DNA of 64,000 bases from Salvia splendens (Eukaryota > Streptophyta > Magnoliopsida > Lamiales > Lamiaceae): the NCBI RefSeq assembly GCF_004379255.2, contig NC_056040.1, positions 1,840,257 through 1,904,256 on the forward strand. Reading direction: 5' to 3'. The translations under genes and the position numbers were made by a program. The notes beneath the pieces are model-generated. The model was not told the origin of the DNA. It saw only the letters and a program-made list of their open reading frames with translations, and searched no databases. This document shows positions 35,272 through 49,236 of this stretch, in pieces; position 1 is the first letter of the stretch; every line of letters starts with the position of its first letter.

Positions 35272-37231
35272 GGCCATCCGCAATGGGCGGACGATGGCAC
35301 GCCCGATGGCGCGCATCGTCCGCGCCATCGATCGTCCGCGCCCATTGCGGATACGGACGATAGGTCGCGGACGATCGTCGCGGCCGATACTAAGGGCGCG
35401 GAGGATGGCGCGCCCGATGCCTATCGTCCGCGCCATCGTCCTCCCCATTGTGGCGTACACGGACGATGGCCGCGGACGATAGGCATCGTCCGCGCCATCG
35501 TCCTCCCCATTGTGGCGTACACGGACGATAGGTCGCGGACGATGGCACGCGGTTTGGTTTTCTATTTAAAGAGCGTTTGTCATTCATTTGTGCATACCTC
35601 TACATATTCTCTCTCACAAATCCAACCAATATGAATCCCGGCGACGACACCAATAGTTCTAGTTCCTCTGATGAGTCCAGTAATAGCATAGATATAGCAT
35701 TAAATGCAGTCGTTGAAACGGCGATGACGCATTGCTATGCGTTGATGCAGCGCCAGGCGGCAGCGGCAGCGGCCTCTGAGCAAGTCCATAGACCTATTCG
35801 ACATAGGTCGTATATCCGACGCGACCACGCGGAAGCTCACACACGTCTGGTTGAAGACTACTTTGCCGATCAACCGCGATGGGGCCCGGCTGTTTTTCGG
35901 CGCCGATTTAGAATGTCGCGGTACCTGTTTCTCAGCATTGTTCGGACATTGTCTTCACGTGATGAATTCTTCACGTTTCGGGAGGACGGCATCGGCAAAC
36001 CCGGCCTTACACCATTGCAAAAGTGCACGGTTGCACTCCGTCAGTTGGCCTATGGCACCACGGCGGACCTTTTCGACGAGTACCTCCACTGCGGGGATTC
36101 TACAGGCCGCGATTGTCTGAAGCGCTTTTGCCGGGGGATAGTAGAGGCTTATGGCGACACATATTTGCGCAAGCCGACTGCCACTGATTGCCAGGGTCTG
36201 ATGCAGATGCACGAGACGGCGCACGGGTTTCCTGGGATGCTCGGGAGCATCGACTGTATGCACTGGCAGTGGAAGAATTGTCCGACGGCGTGGAGAGGCC
36301 AGTTCACAAGTGGATACAAGGGCAGCCACCCGACGATGGTCCTCGAAGCCGTCGCTGACCATCGGCTATGGATCTGGCATGCTTACTTCGGCGTAGCCGG
36401 GTCGAACAACGACATTAACGTCCTCAACTCGTCCACCCTCTTCACCGATCAATGTAATGGCAACGGCCCGGCCATCGAGTTCACTGCCAACAGACGCCAA
36501 TACCATATGGGGTACTACTTGGCCGATGGCATCTATCCACGGTGGCCTGTTTTTGTGAAGACGGTTAGCTGCCCAATTGGTGAGAAGAGGGTTTTATTTG
36601 CGCAAAAGCAGGAGTCGGCGAGGAAGGATGTCGAGCGGACATTCGGCGTGCTCCAATCACGGTGGGCAATTGTGAAAGGGCCGGCTCGTTTCTGGTTCAA
36701 GGATGTCATCGCCGATGTCATATATGCGTGCATAATCATGCACAACATGATAGTCGAGAATGAAGGCGGAAGCATCACCGATTGGAATGAAGATGATCGT
36801 GCATCTAGTTTGGCCGGCGCGTCGACCGAGCCACCCGATAGAGGGTTACCGTTAGGCTTCAACGAGGTTCTATCTAGACAGGCCTCAATGCGCAACCAAC
36901 AGGATCATGCGCAGCTCATGAACGACATGATCGAAGAAGTGTGGGCTCGCAACCGCCGTTGTTGAGTTCGCGTTTTTTTAATTCGCATTGTAATGTATTA
37001 ATTTTTATTCAATGAAATGAAGTTTTTGAAATTCGTATTTTAATGTATTAATTTTGTTAAATTCGTATGAGTTTTGTAATAAATATTAAAAAAATGATGA
37101 TGTGGCGCGCCATAGGGCGCGCCTTAGGGCGCGTCTTAGGGCGCCCCACTGCAGGTGAGGAGGTAGGAGGATAAAACTGCTGACGTGGCGCGCCATAGGG
37201 CGCGCCTTAGGGCGCCCCATTGCTAATGCCC
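35272..37231. mobile_element. Harbinger element D: transposase only, intact
   Basis: Ends GGCCATCCGCAATGGGC and, on the complement, GGGCATTAGCAATGGGG with exact TAA on both sides (35269-35271 and 37232-37234). Length 1960 bp. The left 270 bp is packed with GGACGAT / ATCGTCC words in both orientations; the right end repeats GGCGCGCC and TTAGGGCGC. TATTTAAA at 35563-35570 precedes the gene. TGCTGACGTGGC lies at 37178-37189. No Myb-like ORF1 is present. Confidence 0.93.
35631..36965 (+). CDS. PIF/Harbinger DDE transposase
   Basis: A complete 444-residue frame from MNPGDDTNSS. An in-frame ATG 54 nt upstream (35577) would add a hydrophobic stretch and lies only a few bases past the TATA-like box, so I prefer 35631. 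The triad is D208 (SIDCMHWQWKN), D261 (GSNNDINVLN) and E335 (RKDVERTFGVLQ), with 53 and 74 residue spacings. The N-terminus has a Ser/Asn run and an Ala run, then YIRRDHAEAH and FRRRFRM. Its overall similarity to the transposase at 29.3 kb is clear but the sequences are well diverged, so they belong to different lineages of one family. There are no lesions. No ORF1 partner lies within the element; the nearest intact one is in element C, 2 kb away. Confidence 0.92.
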   Translation: MNPGDDTNSSSSSDESSNSIDIALNAVVETAMTHCYALMQRQAAAAAASEQVHRPIRHRSYIRRDHAEAHTRLVEDYFADQPRWGPAVFRRRFRMSRYLFLSIVRTLSSRDEFFTFREDGIGKPGLTPLQKCTVALRQLAYGTTADLFDEYLHCGDSTGRDCLKRFCRGIVEAYGDTYLRKPTATDCQGLMQMHETAHGFPGMLGSIDCMHWQWKNCPTAWRGQFTSGYKGSHPTMVLEAVADHRLWIWHAYFGVAGSNNDINVLNSSTLFTDQCNGNGPAIEFTANRRQYHMGYYLADGIYPRWPVFVKTVSCPIGEKRVLFAQKQESARKDVERTFGVLQSRWAIVKGPARFWFKDVIADVIYACIIMHNMIVENEGGSITDWNEDDRASSLAGASTEPPDRGLPLGFNEVLSRQASMRNQQDHAQLMNDMIEEVWARNRRC

Positions 37232-37234
37232 TAA

Positions 37235-38115
37235 GTTTTGGAACCATATAAATTAAATCGAAATGTGTTTCCATTCATTCATAATAATTGCACAAAAAAG
37301 AGTCACGGGGCTCGATGATTTATTCAACTATGCTATGATTTTCATTTTGTGTTTCTTTTAGAATTATGAAGATTAGATATAGGTAGGATAATATATAACT
37401 TAATTATTTTAAATAATGTGGCTCTATAGTTATGTAAAGTAGTTTAAATTATGTATAACTACATATCCACATGAATTATTCTAAATCTAACAGTTTAAAT
37501 CGAATCATTTTACATTATGAAATATTAAATACGACTTTATAAGTACATTAAAGTTCATAAATAACAAATTTACGAAGATGGGAGCAATAATTTAAGATAA
37601 ATTTGATTATATTTGATAATGTCATCTCATTTCAATGTCGGTGGTGACAAACTCCAATTCTTTACCAAGACAAGCCTGTGCTATATGTTCAAAGCTTGCC
37701 TAACTATGTACGAGTCATATAAATAAGGAGTATTATTTTGCATCTTATTTCTGTCACAATTCATCATGATACTTTATTCTAAAAATGGGGGGCCTCCAAT
37801 CATATACTACTGTATAATACTCCAAAGCATTAACTATTTATATTTTTTTAGAATGATATTGAATTTTGTTTATGTGATCTAGTTCAAATGATAAATTTTG
37901 AATTAGCAAAAAAGAACCTTAGCATTGCTTAAAATGGTCAATTGTAATTTTTTATTTATTTGATCCAACTACAAATTTGATACTGACATATTCCATATTT
38001 TTCAATGATGTGTTATGAAGCTATATGTAACCAATTGATCAATATTTATAAGATTCAATCTAATATACTGTAATACAATTACAGAGTATAATAAACTAAA
38101 CACCACTGATCACCC
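37235..38115. other. Intergenic between elements D and E
   Basis: AT-rich, nothing recognisable. Confidence 0.5.
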
Positions 38116-38310
38116 TAAGACCATCCACTACGCGTCCCGCGCCGGGCTCGCGTTTCGTCCCGGAGGGACGGGTCCTCCGCGGGACCCGTTGCAACGATCA
38201 TCCCGTCCCGAGCCCGCACCCGTCTCGTCCCGTAGCCCGTAGACGCGAGACACGGGACGCGCCGTCCCGCCACGCGCCCGGGAGACGTGTCGCGCGCCCG
38301 ATGCTTGCGT

Positions 38311-38342
38311 GACGCCCACTCGCTGGCCCGCGAGTGGGCGTC
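38311..38342. repeat. Subterminal palindrome of element E
   Basis: GACGCCCACTCGC, loop TGGCCC, GCGAGTGGGCGTC. It occupies the same place as the palindrome in element B (30849-30880). One arm position changes A to C and its partner changes T to G, so pairing is kept. Confidence 0.9.
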
Positions 38343-38562
38343 GTCACGGATGACGCAATAATTCGCTTTTTTAAAGAATTTTAATTTTAAAAAAAATAAT
38401 TTTCAAACGGTAATATTACCGTTAATTTTTTATTTTCTTTTTTTAAATTTTTTTTACTCTATAAATAATCATGTTTCATACTCATTTCAAACACAAACAC
38501 ACATCTATTCCTCTCAAATCCTCTATATCACTCCAATTTCCATCTTAAATCAACTCAAACAA

Positions 38563-38964
38563 ATGGATCCTTTTGAGCAAATGCGTCAATTAATGGAACA
38601 ATCACTTGAAGAAGATCGACGACGAGAGGTGGAGGAAGCCGCGCCACCCCCACGACGCTCCCGGAAGTACATCAATCGGAATCGGGAGGAAGCCGCCGCA
38701 CGGTTAGTACGCGACTACTTCTGCGATAACCCGATTTGGGAAGATACCTACTTCCGTCGCCGTTTCCGCATGAGTAAACCGCTGTTTCTCCACATAGCGA
38801 ATACTATGGCGGCCCGGGAAGAGTTCTTCCGAGAAGGGTTCGACGCGGTCGGCCGTCCCAGCCACACGACGCTGCAGAAATGTACTGCAGCCATCTGTCA
38901 GCTGGACAAACGGCCGACATATTCGACGAATACCTCCACATCGGAGACACCACTGGGCGCATGA
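38563..38964 (+). pseudogene. N-terminal remnant of PIF/Harbinger transposase
   Basis: It begins MDPFEQMRQLMEQSLEEDRR and is about 90 percent like the first 115 residues of the element B transposase, including FRRRFRMSKPLFLHI. Around residue 117 the frame shifts (ICQLDKRPTYSTN instead of the ATGQTADMFDEY pattern), and soon after the text jumps to 3' flanking sequence. The DDE domain is therefore gone. The remnant cannot catalyse transposition, but the element keeps both ends and could be mobilised in trans. Confidence 0.88.
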
Positions 38965-39134
38965 AATTAGGTTGGAAAAAAAAATGAAATTGAATGAATA
39001 GTAATTAAGAGACGGAAGAAGGGACGATTAAGAGACGGAGCGTTGCAGGTTCCGTCCCTTAGTTAAGGGATGGAGGAAAAAAGGACAGTGGGGCCCTCAA
39101 ATAGTGGTCAAATAATAGTTAAGGGATGACCTAA

Positions 39135-39667
39135 TGTACAATAACATGTGATTTGATTTGAAGTGTTGCACTATTAATTAGATATTTGGTCACACCTAAA
39201 CTAATATGGAGTATTTGACATAGGTTGGCTAATTAAGGTGAAATTCTGTTTCCCATGTGTTAATTTTAATTTGATCTAAATGGTAATGAATTGATCTAAA
39301 TCACATTATTGTATTCTTGTAGCTGTAGATCAGTATTGGCATTTGTTTGATCTTATATGTATCACATGGCCTAAAATATGCTTAGTCGTTAGAACTTTGT
39401 ACTTGATCATATAGAATTAGAATAAAAGTGATGGTTTTATTAGAATGAAAGCTAGTTAGAATTGTGACATGGGATATAATTAAACCAAATGGTATTTCAT
39501 TCTCAATTTTCTGATGCGAATTTCAATATTGTTACAATTATCACCCTTTACAGAAGAAATAAAAAATAGAGATTTCTTAAGGTTACAGTGCGAGCCGTGG
39601 CTATTTGTAGGGCCAACAAGATTTGTATCAAACACACTGAACACTCATTAATGTTCAGAATTGAACC
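39135..39667. other. Intergenic between elements E and F
   Basis: AT-rich, no gene or repeat that I recognise. Confidence 0.5.
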
Positions 39668-39670
39668 TAA

Positions 39671-41790
39671 GGGTGTCCACAATAAGGCGAACACCCCCAA
39701 TAGTCCCGCCCCAGTTTTGTTGTCCACAGCCCCAAAATTCTATGTCCGCCACTATGGTGGACACTTGCAATAGCCCCCAAATTTTATAATCAATTTGTAT
39801 TTTAAAATATTTTTAGTTTCAATCAGGTATAATTAAAATAATCGCAGTATAAATACATAGAAAACGAGGTAATTAGGGCCGAATATTCGTTGTATTGCAA
39901 ACGGGTAAAATTATACAACGAATAACTAAAATACAATACAACTAAAAACTCCGCCACCGTCTACTCGGTGTCGGAGTCGGCTTCCTCGTCTTCTTCTTCT
40001 TCTCCTCCTCCTCTCTCGATGCTGCCGGCCGCGGTCTCCCCAGGAGCATTATCAACCAACCCCAGTCGACTCTCAATCTGAGTGATGAGCCTCTTGTAGA
40101 CGTTCTTGACGTACGGGTCAGTTTCCCCTGCGTATTTGCTGCATACGTCTTGCAGTTGTTGCATCAACTGCACGTCTGCACGTCTATGGTATTGAACAAA
40201 ACCTCGTGGGGTTGCACCGTGTGCTGTGAGATTGGGGCGGGCGGGGGGATGCACGATCCGGACGCGGCCGCCGATAGGCGGAAGGCACTTCTACCCCCTC
40301 TGGCGCTGCGGATAGAGGCATGTTGTCCCGGGGGCCGTCGTCGCCTAATGTGAGTAGCGGCTGGCTCTTCGACTTGCTCGTCGGACTGCTCGAACTCGTG
40401 CGAGCCACTTCCACTGCTGTATTCCCCGGCAAGGTTGTGCCTTGTGCGCTTCGGCCGAGGAGCTGCCCACCTCTTGCGCCACGATGGACCTGAATTTCAG
40501 ACAATCCGCGAGGACAAGATACTCCTCCCACAAGGTGAACTTCGGCCAGCCCTCCGTGTGGTATTGGCCCTCCGACAGGTTCTTCACATCTGCTGCGCTT
40601 CGGCCACTCTCAGCGTGGCGAAGGTTGTTCTCGTATATGGAGGCGAACCGCTTGGTAGCCCGGAGAATCCTATCCCACTTTTTTTGAAGCTGTTCTGGGT
40701 CGCGCCTCTCGGCGCCGTCGGGTTTGAACTCCTCGTATGCAAACATGACGCGCCTCCAAAAGCTCCCCTCGGCCTGATCGGTGCCCACCACGGGGTCCGA
40801 AGTGATAGCATCCCACGCCCTCGCCACGGCAATGCTCTCCTCTTTGGTGTATGGCTTGCCCCGGTTGGACCCCGAACCAGAGCCACCGCTACCGCCAGCG
40901 CCACTGCCCTCGCCACCCGCAAGCCGGCGCCGCTGCCCGAGCGTCCACCGTGGTTGCCGGTGCCACGACTTCCTCCTCCGCCCCTACCGCCACCCGCGCC
41001 CCGACTGCCGCTACCTCCTCGGGTCGGAACGGGCGTTTCCACCCGTGCTGCCGGCGTATCTGGGATGCCAGAACTGAGCAGACCCATCATAGTATCAAAT
41101 GCGTCTTGATCTGCTTCGGTTAAAGGAGATTGGCTGGCTTGGAAAGGGGAACCCGGACGCGACTGGTGAAGCGCGTGTAGGTTGGGTCTATAATCTCCAA
41201 ATGCGGTGCGACTCATATTCCGCTGTAAAGGTGGGGGCGTTGGAGAAGACCTCCACGACTGAGATGGAGGAAGGGGTGGACTCGATGCCCATGGTGGGGG
41301 AGATTGATTCCAACTCCAATGCTGGGACGGAGTCACGCCAAAGCCCGACGGCTGAGAAGCATAGGAGCCAAATCCCGATGGCTACGAAGGATAGCCCGAC
41401 GGATGTGATGGATTGCTGCCATAGCCCGATTCCTGAGAGTCGGATGATTCGTCGTCTCCTTGGTGTATTTTTACAGAGTGGTTATGTAGATAATGAGTGG
41501 ATGGATTTTGTGAAAATGGTGAAAAATAGGTGGTAGGGAGTGGTATTTATAGAGGAAATTTTTTTTTTCGAAAATCAGCAGCGTCGCGGCGGATGTCCGC
41601 CACTATGGTCGCCGCGCCTATAGGCGCAGCTAATTCCTCCCCGCCGCGTCCTCGCCCCAAGCCCGCCTATCCGTCGTCCCTCGCCCCCCAATCCGCGTCC
41701 ACCCCGGGGGCGGACAACTTTCCCACTATAACCCGCCCGCCCACCGCCCCACACGCGGCTATCGCCGCGTCCAGCCCATAGTGGACACTC
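39671..41790. mobile_element. Harbinger element F: Myb-like gene only (broken)
   Basis: Ends GGGTGTCCACAATAAGG and, on the complement, GAGTGTCCACTATGGG with exact TAA flanks (39668-39670 and 41791-41793). Length 2120 bp. CTATAAATA on the minus strand (41544-41552) precedes the gene. Related to element A by termini and coding sequence. No transposase is present. Confidence 0.88.
39961..41460 (-). pseudogene. Harbinger ORF1 Myb/SANT-like protein, disrupted
   Basis: The minus strand carries a PSGFGSYASQPSGFG repeat region with an in-frame TAG (near 41.38 kb). Next come TPSQHWSWNQSPP and a Gly/Arg-rich tract, then in another frame ARAWDAITSDPVVGTDQ, FKPDGAERRDPEQLQKKWDR, RATKRFASIYENNLRHAESG and EGWPKFTLWEEYLVLADC, and in a third frame RRADVQLMQQLQDV up to the acidic tail EADSDTE and the stop at 39961. 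This order matches element A and the intact protein of element C. The start codon position seen in element A is not conserved here. At least two frameshifts and one stop show that the gene is dead. Confidence 0.85.
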
Positions 41791-41831
41791 TAAATCTTGC
41801 TCTATCCAGAAAGGTGGACACACCCTTAGGT

Positions 41832-42026
41832 GGTGTTCGGTTTTTAAGATAAAATAATACCAAGATACAATCTAGGATTGAGTTGTGAGATTATTTTAGT
41901 CATAGGGGTTAGATATGACTAATTATCCCGTGATTATTCATCTAGGATTGAGTTGTGAGGTTGAATCTCATAAACCGAACACACTTCAAATTTAATCTCG
42001 GATACAATCTTGTAAACCGAACACTA
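41832..42026. mobile_element. MITE-like inverted-repeat element
   Basis: Ends GGTGTTCGGTTTTTAAGA and, on the complement, AGTGTTCGGTTTACAAGAT. The interior repeats CTAGGATTGAGTTGTGAG twice directly. Target duplication unclear. Confidence 0.5.
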
Positions 42027-42345
42027 ACATGCTTGTGGTTGACTCACATGATCGCTACTCAATCAATTAGTTGTGTCATCCTTAGTATAACTCAAATATG
42101 AAATCTCATAGTAGTACTTAATTTTGAGAGTATCTCCTAAGAGACACACATCAAGACGATAACTTTGTTAATGATGCATTATCTCATCATGTTTATGACT
42201 CGAACCTATGTTTCCACTCCTTACTACACCCCTGTCGTTTGTCGATCTTTACTCCGTCCCAGTTTATTTGACACATTTCAGGTTCGTTAATTAGTTATAC
42301 CCGAAGCTTCGCCCTTTACACCAAAAAATTAAAATTATACACTAT

Positions 42346-42752
42346 TAGAGATGCCCTCGGTTCCGGAACCGGCGGTTCCAGTTTTAGAAATTGTTGAACC
42401 GGAACTGAACCGCGAGGGTGTTTCGCGGTTATGGTTCCGATTCCAAAACCGGCGGTTACGGTTCGGAACCGCCGGTTTTCCGGCAGTTTTTGTTTTTTTT
42501 AAGTTTTTCACGGTTCTGAACCGCCGGTTTCCGGCGGTTTTTGGAGGTTTCGACTCGGTTTCACGGATTTCCGGCAGTTTTTCGCGGTTCCGGCACGGTT
42601 TTGGTTCCGGAATTTTGGAACCTGAATCGAACCACGGTGCTAAAAGTGACCCGTTTGATTTAAATCTCACGGTTCCGGTTCCGTTCGGAACCGGAACCAC
42701 CGGTTACGGTTCCCCGGTTAACCACCTGAACCGAAAGCCTTGGGCATCTATG
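42346..42752. mobile_element. hAT-type MITE rich in GGTTCC/GGAACC words
   Basis: Ends TAGAGATGCCC and, on the complement, CATAGATGCCC, the form typical of hAT termini. The exact 8-bp duplication TACACTAT lies at 42338-42345 and 42753-42760. The 407-bp interior is built from CGGTTCCGG, AACCGCCGG and related words in both orientations, so every strand folds back extensively. Confidence 0.9.
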
Positions 42753-43093
42753 TACACTATGCATAATGTGTAAAATATAAATTTTGCAGATCAATTGTCT
42801 CCTGAAATATGATCAAGGCACGACTTATATGTCATGACATATGTCTTAAGTTGAGGACCAGATGCCTCATTTCTCAACAGGTAAAAGAGGGCCATTTTCA
42901 AATGTTGGAGTATCATCAAACACATCATGTCAATGTAAAAATAAAAATAACATTCATTATTTACAGACAGTAAAAAAAAGTACCCAAATTTAACTCATCA
43001 GAATATCTTATGGTAAGAAATGGAGTAATAAACACATTGTGTAGTAAAGCGATAAAAGAAAGTAGTAATATTCAAGTTTCAACACAACAGCTT

Positions 43094-47062
<3,969 letters not shown>

Positions 47063-47147
47063 GGTTGTAGAATTCTGGGGATAGCTGAAAAGAAGTAAAA
47101 GGGTTTGGAGTTTGTTGATGAATTGAAGCTGCTGTGAATAGTTGGGA

Positions 47148-47155
47148 AATATATA
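47148..47155 (-). promoter_or_regulatory. TATA box of CDC48
   Basis: TATATATT on the minus strand, about 90 bp upstream of the CDC48 start codon, in an otherwise suitable leader. Inferred from motif and spacing. Confidence 0.6.
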
Positions 47156-47159
47156 GTGA

Positions 47160-47937
47160 AAATTGCTTCGTTTCTTGTTACCAAAGAAAGGATGATTTTT
47201 CTACTCTGTTTTGGACTGCTGTTTACTAATTTGGGTAAAAATGTATTTATTTTTTGTTTACTTCTTTAATTTTTGTTAAATAAGTACGTACTATATAGAA
47301 CTATCTAGAATATTGTAGAAGTAATTGGATAATTTGTTGGTATACGAGTATACGGACTTTTTAAATAATATAAATAAATCAATTAATTAATTTTCCACTT
47401 GAAATTTTATCCTACACGAACAAGTCAACAATAATAATTTCATAGAGAAAAATATGTTCCGTTGAAAAAAAATGCTTTTATATAGTAAATCTTGGCTTCC
47501 TATAATTCGGTGTAGTATGTTCTATTGAAAAAATATGCTTTCAAGAATGATATAATCAAATTAAATAATGATAAAAATAAGATAGGTGTTAGAATTCGGT
47601 TGCTATAATCGATAATTTTTTAGATGGATTCGAATAATTCGCTACACTTCTCAAATCTAATGACTCGCGATTCACTTATGGAGTATATACGCAATCTACG
47701 AAATATTCCAAAAAAAGATAGATTTGTTTGTTAAGAAAGTATTATTATTCAGAATATGATAATATAGATAAAGTATTTAGTTAAATTTTATTGATTAATA
47801 GACATAATAATTGGAGTAATAAGTTAAAATAACAATAATGATAAGATATATTATAAAATAAATAAGATCCACAATTCAAAAGTTACATTAAAATATATTT
47901 AATAGTAAGTTAGTAACTAAAAACGTAAGAATAATAA
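47160..47937. other. CDC48 upstream region
   Basis: AT-rich sequence with no gene. It contains two copies of a short motif, ATGTTCCGTTGAAAAAAAATG (47454) and ATGTTCTATTGAAAAAATATG (47517), each followed by CTTT. Confidence 0.4.
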
Positions 47938-48729
47938 GGGTTTTTGGCACCAAAACGATTTTTTTTTTTTTTTTTTTCTGAATTCCGTTTTTTCCCACCA
48001 ACTTTGAAATTGGTTTTTAAAACTACAAAGTTTTGATTCTTTTGCAATTTTCAACAATTCATTGGTGAAACCCGCCTAGTCTATGTGTTATTTTAAATAC
48101 TATTGTATTCGGCATTAAAGGGTTTAGTAGCTAGGGTTTGGGTTTCCGTTTTCTATCATCTTCTTCTTTCTCAAAACCTAGGCAGCACATATTTGGGGAT
48201 TTTCATTTCGAAACATTGATTCTCGAAGAATGTGGAAGTTGGTCGGGGGTTTTACTGGTGTAGTCCCGAAGCGGCCAACAATGTCGCATAGGTCCGCTCA
48301 TTTTTCCTACATTTGGTCGACGATTCACAATTGTGTTTTTTGGTCCCCACTTTTAAGAGTTTCAAGAATTGAAATTATTCTGTATGTTTGTCTCTTGTCT
48401 CGGTCCCCACTCATTTACATTGTTTGTCTGTTTCTCTCAATCCCCACTCGGTGAGCATGTGACAAGAAAGTTAGGGATTTTTGTGCATTTGTGTACATGA
48501 GACAAAAACATAATTTATTTAGGGCATGCAATACGAAGCCGTTGCACATTCATTTTTACGGTGTCCACGTTGGGCAATTTTGCACCGGAAAATTTGTGGA
48601 AATTGTGTGTTCGGGCCAGGTTGGAAAATTGCGAACGAATCAAACGTTCGTAGTTTTGAAAACCAATTTCAAAGTTGGTGGGAAACATATGAATTTGGGG
48701 AAAGTTTATGATTTTTGGGCCTAAAACTC
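47938..48729. mobile_element. Mutator-like MITE (MULE), 792 bp
   Basis: Inverted repeats of at least 100 bp. The left end reads GGGTTTTTGGCACCAAAA and the complement of the right end GAGTTTTAGGCCCAAAA. Both continue through CCCACCAACTTTGAAATTGG. The 9-bp duplication GAATAATAA is exact (47929-47937 and 48730-48738), as expected for Mutator. The interior includes a T/C-rich stretch with GCTAGGGTTTGGGTTTCC like a gene leader, and a frame MWKLVGGFTGVVPKRP that I cannot assign. It has no transposase. Confidence 0.9.
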
Positions 48730-48937
48730 GAATAATAATAATAATAATACTAGTATTAACACAAAGTAAGATCCGCAATTAAAAAATTACAATAAAATTT
48801 ATTTAATAAGTTAGTAATTGAGAACATGATAATAATTATTAATATACATAAATTTAAAAAATACATTAAGATTTGATTAAATCAATGACACAATATTATT
48901 ATTATTGAAATTCAAAAACAGTTTTGTATTTGAAGTG

Positions 48938-49045
48938 TGGGCCTTCAAATTGAGCCCAGTTGATTTAACAAAACAGGCCTAATAGCGGAGCCCACAATTA
49001 TTGGGCCATTTAAACGTTAATTAATTAATTTATGTACATATATAA
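48938..49045 (+). promoter_or_regulatory. RRS1 promoter: site II elements and TATA box
   Basis: Four TGGGCC/TGGGCT motifs lie at 48938-48943 (+), 48953-48958 (-), 48989-48994 (-) and 49002-49007 (+), followed by TATATAA at 49039-49045. Clustered site II elements, bound by TCP factors, are typical of ribosome-biogenesis genes in plants, which fits RRS1. Motifs are seen; regulation is inferred. Confidence 0.65.
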
Positions 49046-49236
49046 CGCCATAGATTCAACTAGGTTTTCTACCCAACTCCAAATTAGGGCAACCAGCTAA
49101 AGCCCGAATCGGAGTTCTGCATAGGCCCGAGCCCGAAAGTGTTGATTCCTTCTGCAAATCTGTGGTTTTAGGGGTTTTTGCCGTTTAATCATCTCTCATA
49201 CCTCTGTCCGCCTCCATCTCTCCCTCTCTCTCGGAA

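Larger units (their letters stand above)
38119..39131. mobile_element. Harbinger element E: internally deleted relative of B
   Basis: Starts GACCATCCACTACGCG; the complement of the right end starts GGTCATCCCTTAACT. TAA flanks both sides (38116-38118 and 39132-39134). Length 1013 bp. Sequence after the truncated gene matches the 3' flank of the element B gene (TTGAATGAATAGTAATTAAG, GGGGCCCTCAAATAGTGGT). The left end is rich in CGTCCCG / GGGACG words instead of the GGAACGG words of B. TATAAATA is at 38460-38467. Confidence 0.85.

Noticed and set aside
40435..41109. 224-codon plus-strand frame in element F
   Set aside because: Antisense to the broken Myb-like gene; composition reflects GC-rich coding sequence read backwards.
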